A stretch of 64,000 bases of DNA. Source: Loxodes magnus. Lineage: Eukaryota > Ciliophora > Karyorelictea > Loxodida > Loxodidae. Positions 50,363 to 63,593 of the stretch are shown here, piece after piece. The stretch is from positions 310,001-374,000 of the forward strand of contig CAMPDV010000086.1 of assembly GCA_946699065.1 (NCBI GenBank), in the 5' to 3' direction. How positions within the stretch are numbered: the first letter of the stretch is position 1; each line of letters opens with the position of its first letter. The notes beneath the pieces were generated by a model. The model was not told the origin of the DNA, ran no database searches, and worked only from the letters and a program-made list of their open reading frames with translations. The position numbers and the translations under genes are program-made.

Positions 50363-51560
50363 GTGTTACTGATAAAACAACTTATTTTAAACGGTGTCCA
50401 GATTGGCATTGTTGAACATTTTAATTTCAATATTATTATTTTGCTTATGATGTTAAAAAAATTAAAAATAAAAATTGTAAATTATGTAAAATAAAAATGA
50501 TTTGTAAATTGTGATAATAAATATAAAAATGTTCGAATAAAAATTGTTAATAAATCTTCTTTTTAAATTTGGAAAAGATAATAGCATGATTCCTAATAAA
50601 ATTTTTTAGAATTAGGATAATTAAATTAAATTGAGTAATTATTAGTTGCTAGAAGAGATGCGAAATTACAAATAATTTTTTAAGTCTATCAAAATTAATA
50701 AAACAATGGGCAAATTTAAACAATTAATATAAATTTATTTACCTTATCAAAAAATTTGACTCGTAATCTAGACAAAATAGAAATTTTACAAATTATTCAA
50801 GAAAAAGATAATTAAGTTTATAAGATAGATATACATTTACATCAGCACTTGACATCTATGGTGAAAATGTCGCCAATAGAAAAAATAAGAATGAATATTT
50901 GGAGTATTATTAACTATTAACAACTGAAATGGCGAGCGACGGAATTCTTCCCATCGGGAAATGGGAAAATCTGGGAAAAAAACAAATTCTTAACTCAGAC
51001 TATTAAAAAGAGAGAAATCCAGGAAAAAGAGTACAAGGAACGAACATGCAGGAAAGGAGATTTTATACATTTAAAACTTCAATTAAGCCGGAAGGCGAAC
51101 AGTTATTTTAATGATTTGATAAGATTGATATAAATTGATAAAAATTAGAATAATTAAGTTATTTATTAATAAAAAATAATAAACCATTTTAAGTTTGCGT
51201 TTTTAACTAGAAATTAATAAGCCTTTTAAAAATAATAGTTAATAATTTCTAAGTTAATTAATTAATTAAAATTTAATATATTTTTACCATATTTCATATA
51301 GGTAATAAAAATGCTTTGCAATTTCCATTTCAACAATCTTGATTCAGTTTACTATTTTAATTTTCTTCTTCGCTTGCTCACTAGCAAAATTGTTCCAATA
51401 TTTCTTACATTTGTTATCATTTTGATCTAGTAATTGCTAAGTTAATTTGTCTGAAGAATAATAATATTATGAATAAATTTAATAATTAATTAAATAATAT
51501 TAAAATTTTCAAGAGCAGAAAGAAGATACTAAAATTAAAAGTTTTCAAAAAATTAAATAG
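50363..51560. other. AT-rich interval with one coding-like patch
   Basis: Most is AT-rich. A GC-richer patch at about 50890-51120 reads MNIWSIINYQQLKWRATEFF on the plus strand and continues as a basic peptide, possibly a transposon fragment. No domain was recognised. Confidence 0.4.
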
Positions 51561-54500
51561 ATCTAGAGTTTTATTAAAATTTTAATACTAACCAATGTTG
51601 ATTCAAATAACAATAATAAGTATCAGATAAAAGAAATGAAGCAAGTAAAAATATTAGCAAAATAAAAGAAAAATTAGAGAAAATTTCAGATTAAAATATA
51701 ACTAGATTCATTAATTGTTATTTTAAAAGAAAAAATAAACAAATTCATTAAAGTTTAGTGCATAATATTTAAGAGAATCAAATAAAATAACTTAAATATA
51801 AAGAAAAAGGCATAATTTTTGATTCATTTGCAATTATAGCAACTATTTTTATCTAAGTTGGAATAAAAATTTATAAAAGATCAAATAAAGTTTTTGATCT
51901 TGATAAGAATAATTAGATTTTTAAATTTATAAGCAATTTTATCAACATAAAATATAGCAACAAAGTTATTTCCTTCTTTATTTCCATAAGGATTAGGAGA
52001 CCCAACTTGTCAAAATAGATTAATGGAAGTTGATTATATGGAAGTATTTAATCATTTAATTTGATTTAATTTCGAACTAAATAATAAAAATATTTTTAGA
52101 TTTAAAATTGCTTAAAATTATAGATTTTTGTAATTTATTTTCAATTTTAAGCATAACTAAAGAAAAAAATAAATTGAATATATATCTTAGAACAAAATAA
52201 TTAAACTAAAATTATACTTTTAAATAACTTAAATAATTATTAAAATAAATTTTTTTTAAATATTCTAATAAAACTTTTACTTATATAAACAAAGTAGTAG
52301 CAAGTATAAATTTCGACAAAGTAAAAATATCGAACTAATGTAATTGCAAAAAGTAAAAGGAACTACGACTTTATTTATTTCATTGACATATGCTAATTTT
52401 TGATAATAATTTTTATTTAAAATATTTTAAATGTAATTAAACAATTAATAAGAAATGATTAGAAAAAATAAGAGTATAATTAACTTAAAATAATCCACAT
52501 ATAGTTAGTATTTATTTTGATATTTTAGTATAATTAATTTTAAGCACCTTATAACAATGGCTTTAAATAGATTGATATTTATTTAAATATAAATAATAGA
52601 ATAGAACGCTAGAGCATGCTCATTTATTAATAAATTATAAAACTGCTTATATTGTTTTGAATAGACTTAATATGCCATTTAAGCAAAAGAAGCTGAAATT
52701 TGTTTAGAATAATTCTAAATAAAAAATTAAGTAAAAGTTTAATAAAATTTTGAGTAAAGAAGAAAATAAAAATATTAATGATTTAAAAGAATTAATAAGA
52801 CTAAAATAAATAGCTAAATAAAAGCTTAAAATATTCTATTCTTTTTATTTTATTCTGAAGTACCAATTAATGCAAAAAATAAAGCAATATAGTAATTAAA
52901 AAATAAATCCTTGTATAGATTAATTTAATAATATTTAAGTTTAAGATAGAGATTAAGATTTAATTACTATTTTATAATTTGTGTAGAAGCATAAATGCAA
53001 TGATAAATGTTTGAAAAATATAAAAGAATAACAATAATGTAAATAGGGAGTTCGTTTAAAAATAATAAAAATACTGAATTAGTAATTGAAAATAATACTA
53101 ATAAAATTTTAATAATAAATATAATATATATTATTTACAAAGAGCATATAAAAATACATTTACTTATTTAAGGCCTTTACTATAATTTTGAAAAGTAAAT
53201 TGTAACGTTTAATTAATTTTATAAGAAAATTAAATAGAATAATATTTATTTAAGTTTAAGAAAGAAAAAAAACTAGCATAAGCATGGCAATAGTTATTTA
53301 CTATTTGTTAGTTAAAAGAAAAGTAATTCTTTTAATAAATTTTTTAATAGAATTTAATTAAATAGAGTGAGTAAAAAGATTATAATATTCCAGAAATAAT
53401 TGAAATTTAGATTAAAGAAAACATTATAACTATTCTCACTAAATAATTAAATTAAATTAAATCGAGAAAACACAAAATAAACTAATTAAAAAATATGAAG
53501 AAAATACATTAATTTTAACAATAATTAAAGTGCAAATGATTATAACTAAATTGACAATAATATTTTAATTCTAAATAAAACAATGATAGATTATTATGCT
53601 TAAAGAATGTAAAATTAATATACCTTGCTTAATTTAAATATGCTAAAAAATTTACAAATTTAGAACAAATGACACGTTACGAGTTTTGTATAAACCTTTA
53701 AATAAAAAATCGTATAAAGAAAAACATTTAGGCAAAATAATAGTGTTACCTAATTCATATATTTAAGAAAATAATAATGATTTACATACTAAAAGTTAAA
53801 TAGCTCAAATAAAGCTCCTATTATAAAGCATAAAAAGTAAAAGATTGCTAAAATTTATAAGAAAACTGTAATTTGACTTAAGAATAAAATATTTAATTAT
53901 GAAGTTTATTTGAAAATAGTCAGTAGTATTTAAAATTTCATCAGAATTTTAAAATTTAGATTTTAAATTTTCAAAATAAATAAATTAAGAAAAACAAAAT
54001 ATGATTACGAAAATGCTTAAAAAACAAAATTGAATTCAAAAATAGAAAATTAAATAATAAAAATAAGCTTAATTTCAAAAAGAAGAAATAATAGCATTAT
54101 CAGAAAGTTAATAGCTTACGATGTAATATATTTAAAAATGCACATAAAATAAAATTTAATGTTAATTATTATTACTAGGATCTGCTGGTACAAAAAATCC
54201 TTTTTTAATTAAATAAATAGAATAAATTTTAATAAAAATGAACTAATAAAATGTGCAAAAACTAATAAAGCTTCAAAAGCAATTGACGGAGTTACTATAT
54301 ATACTTTATTTAATTTTCCAATAACTTGTAAATTTAAAGATTTAACATAAAAAGTAATTAATGAGAAAAAAATTAATTAAAATATAAGCTGAATAATAAT
54401 AGATGAAGTAAGTATGATAAGTACTTAATTATTGTTTTAAATTGATAAAAGATTATAATAAATACATGAAACGAAAAAGATTACATAGGTTTTAATATAA

Positions 54501-55251
54501 TTTTTGTAGAAATTTGCTCAGTTACCTCCAGTTAAAGGTAAGCCTATATTCTTAATAAAATCAAATTTAAAAAAAAAGCAAAAAGATAAAGAAGGATTAT
54601 TTTAATTAAAAATGAAATGCTGTAGTATTTTTAGAATAATAACTACAATAAAGGGATTAAATTTTTATAAAAATCTTAATAAGATAAGAAATGCCGAAAT
54701 TGATAAAGAATTATAACTATTTATAAGAAATTTTTAGCAAATACTTAATTTAGAAGAATTTTACGTGTGTTTTATGTATGGGAAAACAAACATAATTTCA
54801 TAATTTAAAAATTTTATAAAGTTTAAATAAACTTATTTTTGTATTGAATCTGAAGATAAAGGTAAAATTTAACTGAATTATTAAAATTAAATACAAGGAT
54901 TTTAAAAAATATTTATTTTGAAATAATAACGCTTGAATTATGTAGACTGAAAATTTAAATATTAAATCTGAACTGATAAATGGAGCCGCTAGTTTCATAA
55001 GAGATATTATTTGAAACGATAAAGAATAGTTATAACATTAATTACCATTATGTCTATTTATAGAATTTGAAAATTATAAAGTCACATCACTAAAATAATT
55101 AACTAAATTTCAAAACAAAAATAAAATATTTAATTATTTAGTACCAATATTTTTTGTAAAGCATAGCTCTACATTCGATGACATCTAATATTATAGAAAA
55201 TAATTTTCTTTAATTTTATGCTATGCATAAACTATTCTTAAATGTTAAGGA
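51560..55251 (+). pseudogene. Decayed Helitron-like protein with PIF1 helicase
   Basis: A Helitron-like N-terminal motif, LFPSLFPQGLGDPT, lies near 51970-52010, followed by NRLMEVDYMEVFNHL. Much further on are PIF1 helicase motifs in order: a damaged Walker A (GSAGTKNPFLI at 54178, missing the usual GK), KASKAIDGVTIYTLFNF (about 54270), IIIDEVSMIS with gat at 54402, AQLPPVKGKP with cag at 54519, FYKNLNKIRNAEIDKEL (about 54660), LINGAASFIRDI (about 54980) and QFSLILCYAQTILKCQGT (about 55205). Motifs fall in different frames, so there are several indels. The lysine of Walker A is lost, so it is inactive. The middle (52100-54100) is eroded and AT-rich. PIF1 helicases also occur in Maverick-type elements and in cells; the N-terminal motif favours a Helitron. 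Confidence 0.7.
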
Positions 55252-56088
55252 ACAAGAAAAAAAAGATAGAGCAAAGCATCCGCCTTTCTAAAAATTAAAT
55301 AAGAAAAGCTAAAAAAAAGGCGGTGCAGTTAAGCAAATAGGAAAGATAGGAATCAGATTCAAGCTCGTCTTCGCAAGGCAAAATTATGACAGGTGCAATT
55401 AATTCTAACAAACATAAAATACAGATCCAGGAAGATCTACAAATCAAAATTGAGGCAATGTAAGCGCAAATAATTAAATACGAAGAAACAATTTACAATT
55501 AAAATCTTTAAATAAGGGAGTTAACAAACTTTATAGAAGACTAAAGCAATGAACATGTAACATTAAAAAACTAACTTATTGAAAACAACCTAGTAACGGA
55601 AGAATAACTCTGAAAATAATCTTAACAAAAATTTAAATATTCTTAAAAGATGGAAGTCAAAAAATAGTCACTGTTGTGGGAAAAAAAATCTAACCCATAA
55701 AAAGAATCTGAAAATTACGATAATAACAAAATTAAAAGACTTGCAAAAATAGAATTTTTTTTTAATATAAGTACAATTTAACAATAATAAAAAAACATTG
55801 CAGATACTGTCAATCAAGCTATCATCTACTAAGAAACTGCTAATAATGAAAAAGATTAAGCGAAAAAGAACAATAAAAAACATGATGTCGACTTAACGAA
55901 TTATGGATAACAAAAACTGGAATATTCAGATAAAAACTCCTTGCAGGACCTACTTAAATTTATTAGTGGTAACCTGCCACTTATCAAAAATGTCATGGTC
56001 TACATCCATGTAAAAAAAATGGCAGAGTGAAACTGGTTGGAACTCCAGCAAGCTCGAAAACTCTTAACATTTAGTTAATTTTAATTTT
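55252..56088 (+). pseudogene. Coiled-coil ORF1-like fragment inserted after the helicase relic
   Basis: Directly after the last PIF1 motif the sequence changes to a basic, then serine-rich (ESDSSSSSQGK) stretch and a long heptad-like region (QIQEDLQIKIEAMQAQIIKY and onward), ending with MVYIHVKKMAEWNWLELQQA and KLLTFSQ near 56085. It stays in one frame for about 275 residues, with TGA read as Trp at least twice. A short inverted repeat, ccgccttt (about 55280) with aaaggcgg (about 55317), lies at its start. There is no start codon at the junction, so it looks 5'-truncated, like an incomplete retrotransposon insertion. No zinc knuckle was found. The family is uncertain; it could be a different coiled-coil gene. 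Confidence 0.5.
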
Positions 56089-57780
56089 TTTTAAAATGTT
56101 AATGAACAACAATTGAATAAAATGTTTCATTTATATTGGCAAAAAAAAGCTCAACAAAGGCCAAAATTACGGACTATTTCACTATTTAAAAATAAATAGC
56201 TTTTAAAATTAAAAGAATTTACGTTTAAAAGACTTGTGAATATAAAAAACACAAAAAACTTTGATTAGAGAATTTAATTTGAAAATGAATTAAAAAGCAA
56301 TATATAAAATTAAAAAATAACTTTACAGAAATAATTAAATAATTAAAACTTTAAAGTATCAAAACAGTCAAAATATTCAGCTTTTCTATAATTATCGAAT
56401 TATAAACAACATTTAATAGTCTAATAATTATATAAATTAGTAAAAATTGGTAAGTTAATATGAAAAAACTACAATAACTTAAAAAAATGAAGATGATTGG
56501 TTTTTAATTAAATGAAAAGAGTTAAAAAATGAGTTAATAATTTAAAAGTATATTTAAATTAAAAAAAGAAATAAAAGAAAGAAAAGGAAGAAAAGGAAGA
56601 AAAGGAAGAAAAGGAAGATCAAATAGACTTTTTAAGACTTTAAATAAAGTTAATAATTTTAAGATAAAGTTTCTTAAAAAGTTAATAATCCTAAGATTTG
56701 AGTATAGAAACTGAAATTGTAAAAGAATGTTAATTTTAACAAGACTGATATTTAAAAAATTAAGAAGTTATATTAAAAAAATGTTTTAAATGTTAATAAA
56801 AATATGAGCATTATTTAGAAGATTATAATTAAATAAAGGAAAAAACAAACCAACAATAATATTAATAACTAGAAAGTCCAGAAAATTAATTTATAAGGTT
56901 ATATAAATTAAAAACTTGATGCTGATTAAATTAATTTATAGTAAATTCTATACAAGTTAGATAATTAAAAACTAGATTGTTAGAATATTAAAATATAAAT
57001 TAATCAGAAATATTCAAATTAATTTTACAAATTATTAAATTATAAAATATAAAGTATGATTCTTAGTCAACTTAAAATAATGAACGTCTAATAATTGCTT
57101 AGATTTTAATTAAGAATAATAATAAGACTAATAAGGAGAATATTTTTCAACTTTTAATAATTAAGTATATCTGTTGGAGAGACGATAAACTTATTTTCAA
57201 AGAATTAAAATATTAAAATTGATAACCAATAAATGCTAGAAATAATAATTTTCTAATATAATTAAGATTTAGTAAGTTATAAAAGAACAATAAATAGTTC
57301 TATGATTGATTAATTGTATTTCTTTTTTAAATATTACTTAATGCTAATAATGTAACTAAAACTCAAACATTATATATTCTATTTATTTTTGAAATTTATC
57401 AACAATATAATATATTAACGAAAAGAGCATACATAATTAAAAAATAAATTTAAAATAATTTAATCGATTTTTAATAATAAGTTCAGTAATGAAAAGTGAT
57501 AGAAATTGAAAATGAGATAATTTATACTTTTAACATAACTAATAAACTAATAATGCTAGGAATGCAACAAAATTATTAAAGTAGGATAATATATTATATA
57601 AAAAAGGCACTTAAAAAATAAAAATCTCCAAACTAGAATAAAAAAATATAATAAGAAATATTAATTGATCTTTAACATCTACAAAACGAAAATCTTAAAC
57701 TCTAAAAGGTAGTCTAAGGACTTTCAAACAAAGTATGTGTTCTAATTTAGCAAATTGATTAACTGAAACAGGGAAACAAT
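56089..57780. other. AT-rich filler
   Basis: No gene, RNA or domain was recognised. It includes a small minisatellite, annotated separately. Confidence 0.5.
56581..56616. repeat. 9-bp minisatellite (gaaaaggaa x4)
   Basis: Four exact tandem copies of gaaaaggaa at 56581-56616, preceded by imperfect ones. Confidence 0.9.
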
Positions 57781-58330
57781 GGATTAAAATAAGATATCAT
57801 AAATAGACCTTATAATATATTCATTAATCCAAACGACTCCATAAAAATTACAAAGAATAAATTATGAAAAAAATCAGGAAATGCATAATAAGATAAACTA
57901 TAGCCCCATAAATATAGAAAAGAGAGAAGAAATAAATTAAGCATTAATTTATACATAAAGAAGACTGATAATAAGGAGTGGATAATGAAAGAAGCAAAGT
58001 AACAAGGTAAGAAACTGTTGGAATTTTTAGGAAAAAAGTAAAACAGAAGAACGAAAGACATAAATAAAATATTTAGAATATACTGCACAAAAGAAGCAAA
58101 ATTATATAGAAGAAAAGAACAATAAATCATTCAAGTAATACCTCGAATACTAATGGAAGAAAGAGAATGGAAAAAAGACCGTACAGATTTGATGTAGGAA
58201 AGCTTATGAAGACAAGTTTATGTGTAAATTAGGGAAAGCGAGAAATAATACAAATCTACTCCGAAAAAAAAGATTTATATAAGAAAAAACTTATACAAAT
58301 TCTAATTTTGTGATTAATCAAATAAAGGCG
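57781..58330 (+). other. Coding-like patch, unassigned
   Basis: The plus strand is less AT-rich here and reads as a charged protein in at least two frames, one ending in QIWCRKAYEDKFMCKLGKA near 58180-58240. I cannot choose a frame or recognise a family. It is probably another transposon ORF fragment, given its neighbours. The 106-codon minus-strand frame over the same stretch looks like a shadow. Confidence 0.35.
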
Positions 58331-60759
58331 AAGCTACTTTAATAAATTATGTTATGTTATAAAAACTATTTATAGAACAAAGTAAATAGAGTAAAGTATG
58401 CCGAAAATTTAAAACAAAATTTAATTCAAATAATTTCTCGATTTAACAAACTTAATATAACAAGATTAAAGTTAATAATGTCATTTAATAAACTATATAT
58501 TTAATAGCTGAAATTTTTAATATTTTATTAAAAAACATCTTTTGACTTTATTTCTTAAAAATTTGCTTAAATAAAAAAACATTAATAAAATTAAAAAATT
58601 TTCCTATAAATAAATTGTTCATTATAAACTTAATCATATAGGCAAAATTTAATATACTCGATACAAAAATATGAGTCTTAGTTATTTAGAAAATCAAGTA
58701 TATACTATGCCTTAAGTAATAACTAAAGGTTTTTATATACAAAGAATATTTAATGGAAAAATTTTACCACATTTATTTCTCAAAACTTATCTAGTTTTGC
58801 ACTATTCAAAAAAATAGCCAAAAGTTTAGATAAAAAGTGATAGAAAAAAATTTAATTTTTTTGCTAAGTAATTTAAACAAATTTAACATATAAATGAAAA
58901 AAATTTAAAGATGAAGATTCAAAACTTGTTATAGTGTAGATATTGTATTCTATAAATTGTATTTTTTTGTTCAACATTATTATCAATAAATCATAATTGT
59001 AATATTTTTGAAATTATATTTCCAAAATATTATTAAGTTTTTTATTATATTGTTTTTCTTTATATTAGCATATATAAATTTTATTTTTATTTTTTTTAGT
59101 AATTGTTTCATTATTAATTTAGCAGCCTGTGTATAATCTCTGTACTTTATTTTCTTTAAATTTTTCTCACTATATTTGATTATATACCAATATCTAATAA
59201 TTAATGTCTTTATTTTTAGTAAAAAAAAGCGTTCTATTTAGTTATTTCTAACTGCAAATTGACTAAAAGTTAGTGCAATGTGGTTAATAATGATCAGTTA
59301 AAAACATGTGATATAAAAATCAAGTAGTATAAATGAATAGTAATTTCCTTCATTATACTAAATTCAAAATAAATAATATTTTATTTAAATTTTCCCTTAA
59401 CTTATTAGCTCTTAATTCAAATTATTTTAAGTGCATGAGTTTTCATATAAAAATTAATCATTAAAACTTATAGTATTCTTTAATTTTTATTATTAAGAGA
59501 CCTATAACTCATGTTCTATTAATTTAAAAAATAAATAATTTCCTTGAACGTAATATTATTATCTTTCATATAAGGTCTTAGTTCTATTGTTACTACTTTA
59601 AACACAATTTAAACATTATAAAAAGTCATATAGTTCTATTTTTATTATTATAAAAGCCATTTTAAAGAAAAATTTGAAATTTCATTTTATTATGTATATT
59701 ATTTTAAAAGCAAGTTGAAAAATTAACAATTAATAATAATTTTTATGTTTTAGCAAATTGAACATTTTCCTTCAAAAATTTAAAAAGTTGTGAAATTATT
59801 AATTATTGGATTGCCCTTTTCCTATTTAAATTAAATTCATTAAGTTTTTAATGTTTCTGAAAACAAGTTATTATTGATATCTATTTAAAAATCTTAATAT
59901 TAGTTAAAGTTTTAAACAAAGTTCTACTATAAGTTTTAAAATATAAAAGTTATAATTTCATGAATATCTTATTATAATTCTTTGCTAAATTTTTCAAAAC
60001 TTTAATGTAAGTATAATGTTAATTATTATAAAATATGAATTTTAGAAGGTTCAAAATCTAACAAACATTTAATAATATTTATTAGATTAGTAGATAAGGA
60101 TAAGCTTTGTTAAATAATCTATTGTTTTAGCAATTTCCATTTTCATAAAATTATAAAAAGAATTCAATCAACATTATTAGTTACGATTAAGCAATCTAAC
60201 TTATAATTAATTAAATTGATTATCTTATTCTCAAATATCACATCTAATAAATTATTTTAAATCTTACAAAAATTATTATATTTTTTAATAAAAATCACTA
60301 GTATTGCTTAAATTTTATAATTAATTCTCCTACAATTATTAAATTATTTATAATTATTACATGCTACTTTTCTTTATTTAGTTTTAATTGTTTTTCTTTT
60401 ATTTTTTTAAAGATTATGATATTTATTATGATTATTGCTATTAAGTTACCAAATTTTAACTTAATAAAAATAAACTAGTTTAATTTTAGTTAATTTTATC
60501 TTGATTATTAATACTTAAAATTTCTTAATTTTAAGGTTCAATTAATGATGTATCAGTTTATTAATATTAATTTTCTTAATAAAATTTATTTTACTTGATT
60601 TCACTATTTTCATCTTACAACTTATTTAAATATCTTTAAGTTTCTTTATTTTCATAATTTAACCTCAAACCATAAGTTAAATAAGTTTAATTATGTTAAT
60701 AAGATAGATAACATTTTAAACGTTTTGCATGAATAAGTTTTATAACATGATTCATTAAA
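58331..60759. other. AT-rich interval, nothing recognised
   Basis: About 2.4 kb of A/T-dominated sequence with no domain, repeat or RNA structure that I can support. It separates the patch at 57.8 kb from the 3' end of the minus-strand retrotransposon. Confidence 0.5.
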
Positions 60760-63340
60760 AGTTGAAATTGCTGCTTAAAATACTTTTCTAGAAATTATTC
60801 TCATACTTGACTCAATTCTATTCAAAACTCCAGTTATTTCTTTTTGAATACACCATGGTTCTAATTCTCCTCCATATTCTGCTTTTGGTAGTGCAAAAAG
60901 TCTGGATAAAGTTTTAAAATGTAAAGGAGTCACATTTTTATATCTCATTAGTTAAAAGCAGCTTTTCATTGCAGCTAAATATTTGAACGTGACTTCTCTA
61001 CAATGGGGATTAAAATTCTTCTTCTGATGTAGAATTACACCTAACAATGTCACTCGTTCTTTTTAAAAAATAGGTTAATTTTCTAATCATAAATTTAAGT
61101 TTTATTATTTCTAACGTTTCTTTAAAATTTTAATGCATTCAGATTTGCTAAAATTTATCTTTATGTGAGTTTATGCAAAAATCTTACTTTTTTCATTTAT
61201 TAACTACTAAATCTACTTTGCAGATTTGGAAAGAAGAATTAGATCATCTGCCCATTCTCTGTAAGTAAAGCAAATACTTGAATCCTGGCATTTAAATCAA
61301 ATTAAGTACTTTTACTTTCCAAATATCTAATTATTATATCATAATACAACAGTGCTAAAACTGTTTCATGCGAATTTCCTTACATAACTCCATTGTTGTA
61401 TTATAATGTTCTGCTGTTCTTTCCATCTATGATAAATGAAGAATTTAGGTTTTTATAAAACATTTTTAAGACTATTATTATTCCAAGTGGTAGTTTAACT
61501 CTCTCAAGTTAATCAAAAAAAGGTCTTCTTTCTATTGAGTCAAACATTTTTTCAACATCTATCAGTGCTGCTATCAATTTAGTCTTACTTTAGCAAATTT
61601 CCGATAGTTATCAATTATTTATTACATTATTCAAATCTATTAAGTTTTTTAACTGTTTTTCATAAATCCCATTTATAAAGGATGAATCAAATTTCTTTAA
61701 TAAATCAGATTGTGTGGCTTTTTTTTAAAGCTTAATCATATAGTTTTAGAATAGTATTAATAAACGAAATAAGTTGTCATTTTTTAAATCATTTTTATTT
61801 TCTTTTTTAATTATTGGAATTATTGCCTATGTATTTAATTCCTAAGGAATTCTTCCAAGTTTTAGCATATTATTTAGAAAAGAGTGAAGAATTATTAACA
61901 AATATTATCCCTCATATTTCAGAAGTTCGTATTTTATTCCATCTAGTTCAACTGCTTTTCCATTCGAAATTTCTTTTATAATTTCTTATATTTCTTGTAT
62001 GGTAAAAAGATCAAATCCTTATAAATATGAATGGGGATAATCTTTAATTTCGTGAATACTATTGTATACTTTATCTATTTTTTAATTACTAAGATTGATC
62101 TATTATTGAGTTAGATAGAATACTTGCTAAAAACACAATTCTCACATGAATCAATAAATTTATTTTTGATTCCTTAATTAAGTTCCATTAATTTTTTTAG
62201 AATTCATAATTTTCTTAGCATGTGAAAATATTTTCTTTGTATCTCCATTTAGAAGCAAAAATTTCTTTTTTGCTTTATTTTTTTGTATTTTCGCAGATTA
62301 TACTAAAAGTCTTTCCAAAGTTGTTTTGCTGTCTCATGAAGATTAGTTATTTGTTAGTTTATTCTTCCAGATTTAATGTGAGCTTCTTTATATTCTGAGT
62401 TAGCCCTTTTAGCCTCTATATTTCTTAGTAAAATCTTGAGGAAGCATGTTATAATTTGAGTCAGGAATAAACGTTCCTAATGTTTAATCAGCATTGTCTT
62501 AGATTGTTCTTTTGATAAATTCATATTAATCTTCAAGATGATCTTAATCAATCTAAAAGAATTCTAGATAAGTTTGCAGGAAAGATTCTTAATATTTTTG
62601 CCTATCTTTTGCATCTTAAAGACTCTTTATTTTATATTTCCTTTGAGCTATCTTTTCCCAATATATTATAGTATTATAAATTAAATTTACAGTGATTGGA
62701 ATATGATCAGAAAATAAAATATTATTATGAGCAGTGAAGTTTGAAAATTAATTAATATTAAAATGGTTATTTATAATGATATAATCATTACTATAGTTCC
62801 TTTGTGTATACATACATTAAAATTACTATCATTCATTATTTCAAGATCATTTTGTAATAGAAATTCTTATAATCTATATGCATTATCCTAATTATTTCCA
62901 GGATTGTCTCAAAAACCTTATAAAGGGATGGTGAAATCTACCGACAGTATATGAGGATTCTCATCAAATTTTTTAGCAATGTGTTAAGAAGTTCATTAGC
63001 TTAATCTTTGATATCTTAATTTTTCCAACTATCAGATATGTAACAAGACGTGATTAAAATATTATCCAGTTTAATTGTAACTAATCGATTTAATTATTAT
63101 TCTTCTTCTATTTGCTCATCTATACTATTCAATTTTTCTCGTACTACTAGACATTGTAATTATTGTAATTATTATTATTTCTATTGTTATTATTAATCTT
63201 GTTATTATTATTAGGATCGAGTAGTTAAAATGTATAAGATTTATTATTGTTGGATGTGACTCCATTAAGTTTTTGTTTGGAAACAGTTGATGTTAATTCC
63301 AAAAAATACAAAAATTCCAACTAAGAAATCTTAAATTTTA
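60760..63340 (-). pseudogene. Non-LTR retrotransposon ORF2: endonuclease and reverse transcriptase, frameshifted
   Basis: Read right to left. An APE-type endonuclease begins near 63300 (INCFQTKT) and includes a run of Gln codons, a site reading SVDFTIP where GDFN is usual (about 62940), and the C-terminal SDHIPIT at 62692-62712. A linker follows. The reverse transcriptase has NGKAVELDGIKYELLK (about 61960), LIDVEKMFDSIER (about 61523-61565), GVMQGN (about 61380) and WADDLILLSKS (gat gat at 61243-61248), where the first residue is Trp instead of the usual Tyr or Phe. A thumb-like part follows to about 60770 (LGVILHQKKNF). At least three frameshifts lie between these blocks (near 62820, around 62410 and just before the ADD box), so the copy is dead. 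ORF1 lies upstream at 63594. It uses TGA for Trp like the cellular genes. Confidence 0.85.
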
Positions 63341-63593
63341 ACTGCAATTAATTTATTTAATTTTCAATTTTTTTAATATATTTTTCTACTATTTTATAAT
63401 TTATGTCTTTTTTGCTAAATTTTTTTAATTATAAGTCTCATTTCTTTTTAAATTTCATTTATAAGTTAAATATCTTTTTAAAAATAGCTTTAAAACTGGA
63501 TTTTACAATTTATATAATTAAAACAACAATTTTTAAATGCAAGAAATATAACTAGTTTTTTAATAATAATAATCTTAATTAAAATGTTTGTGG

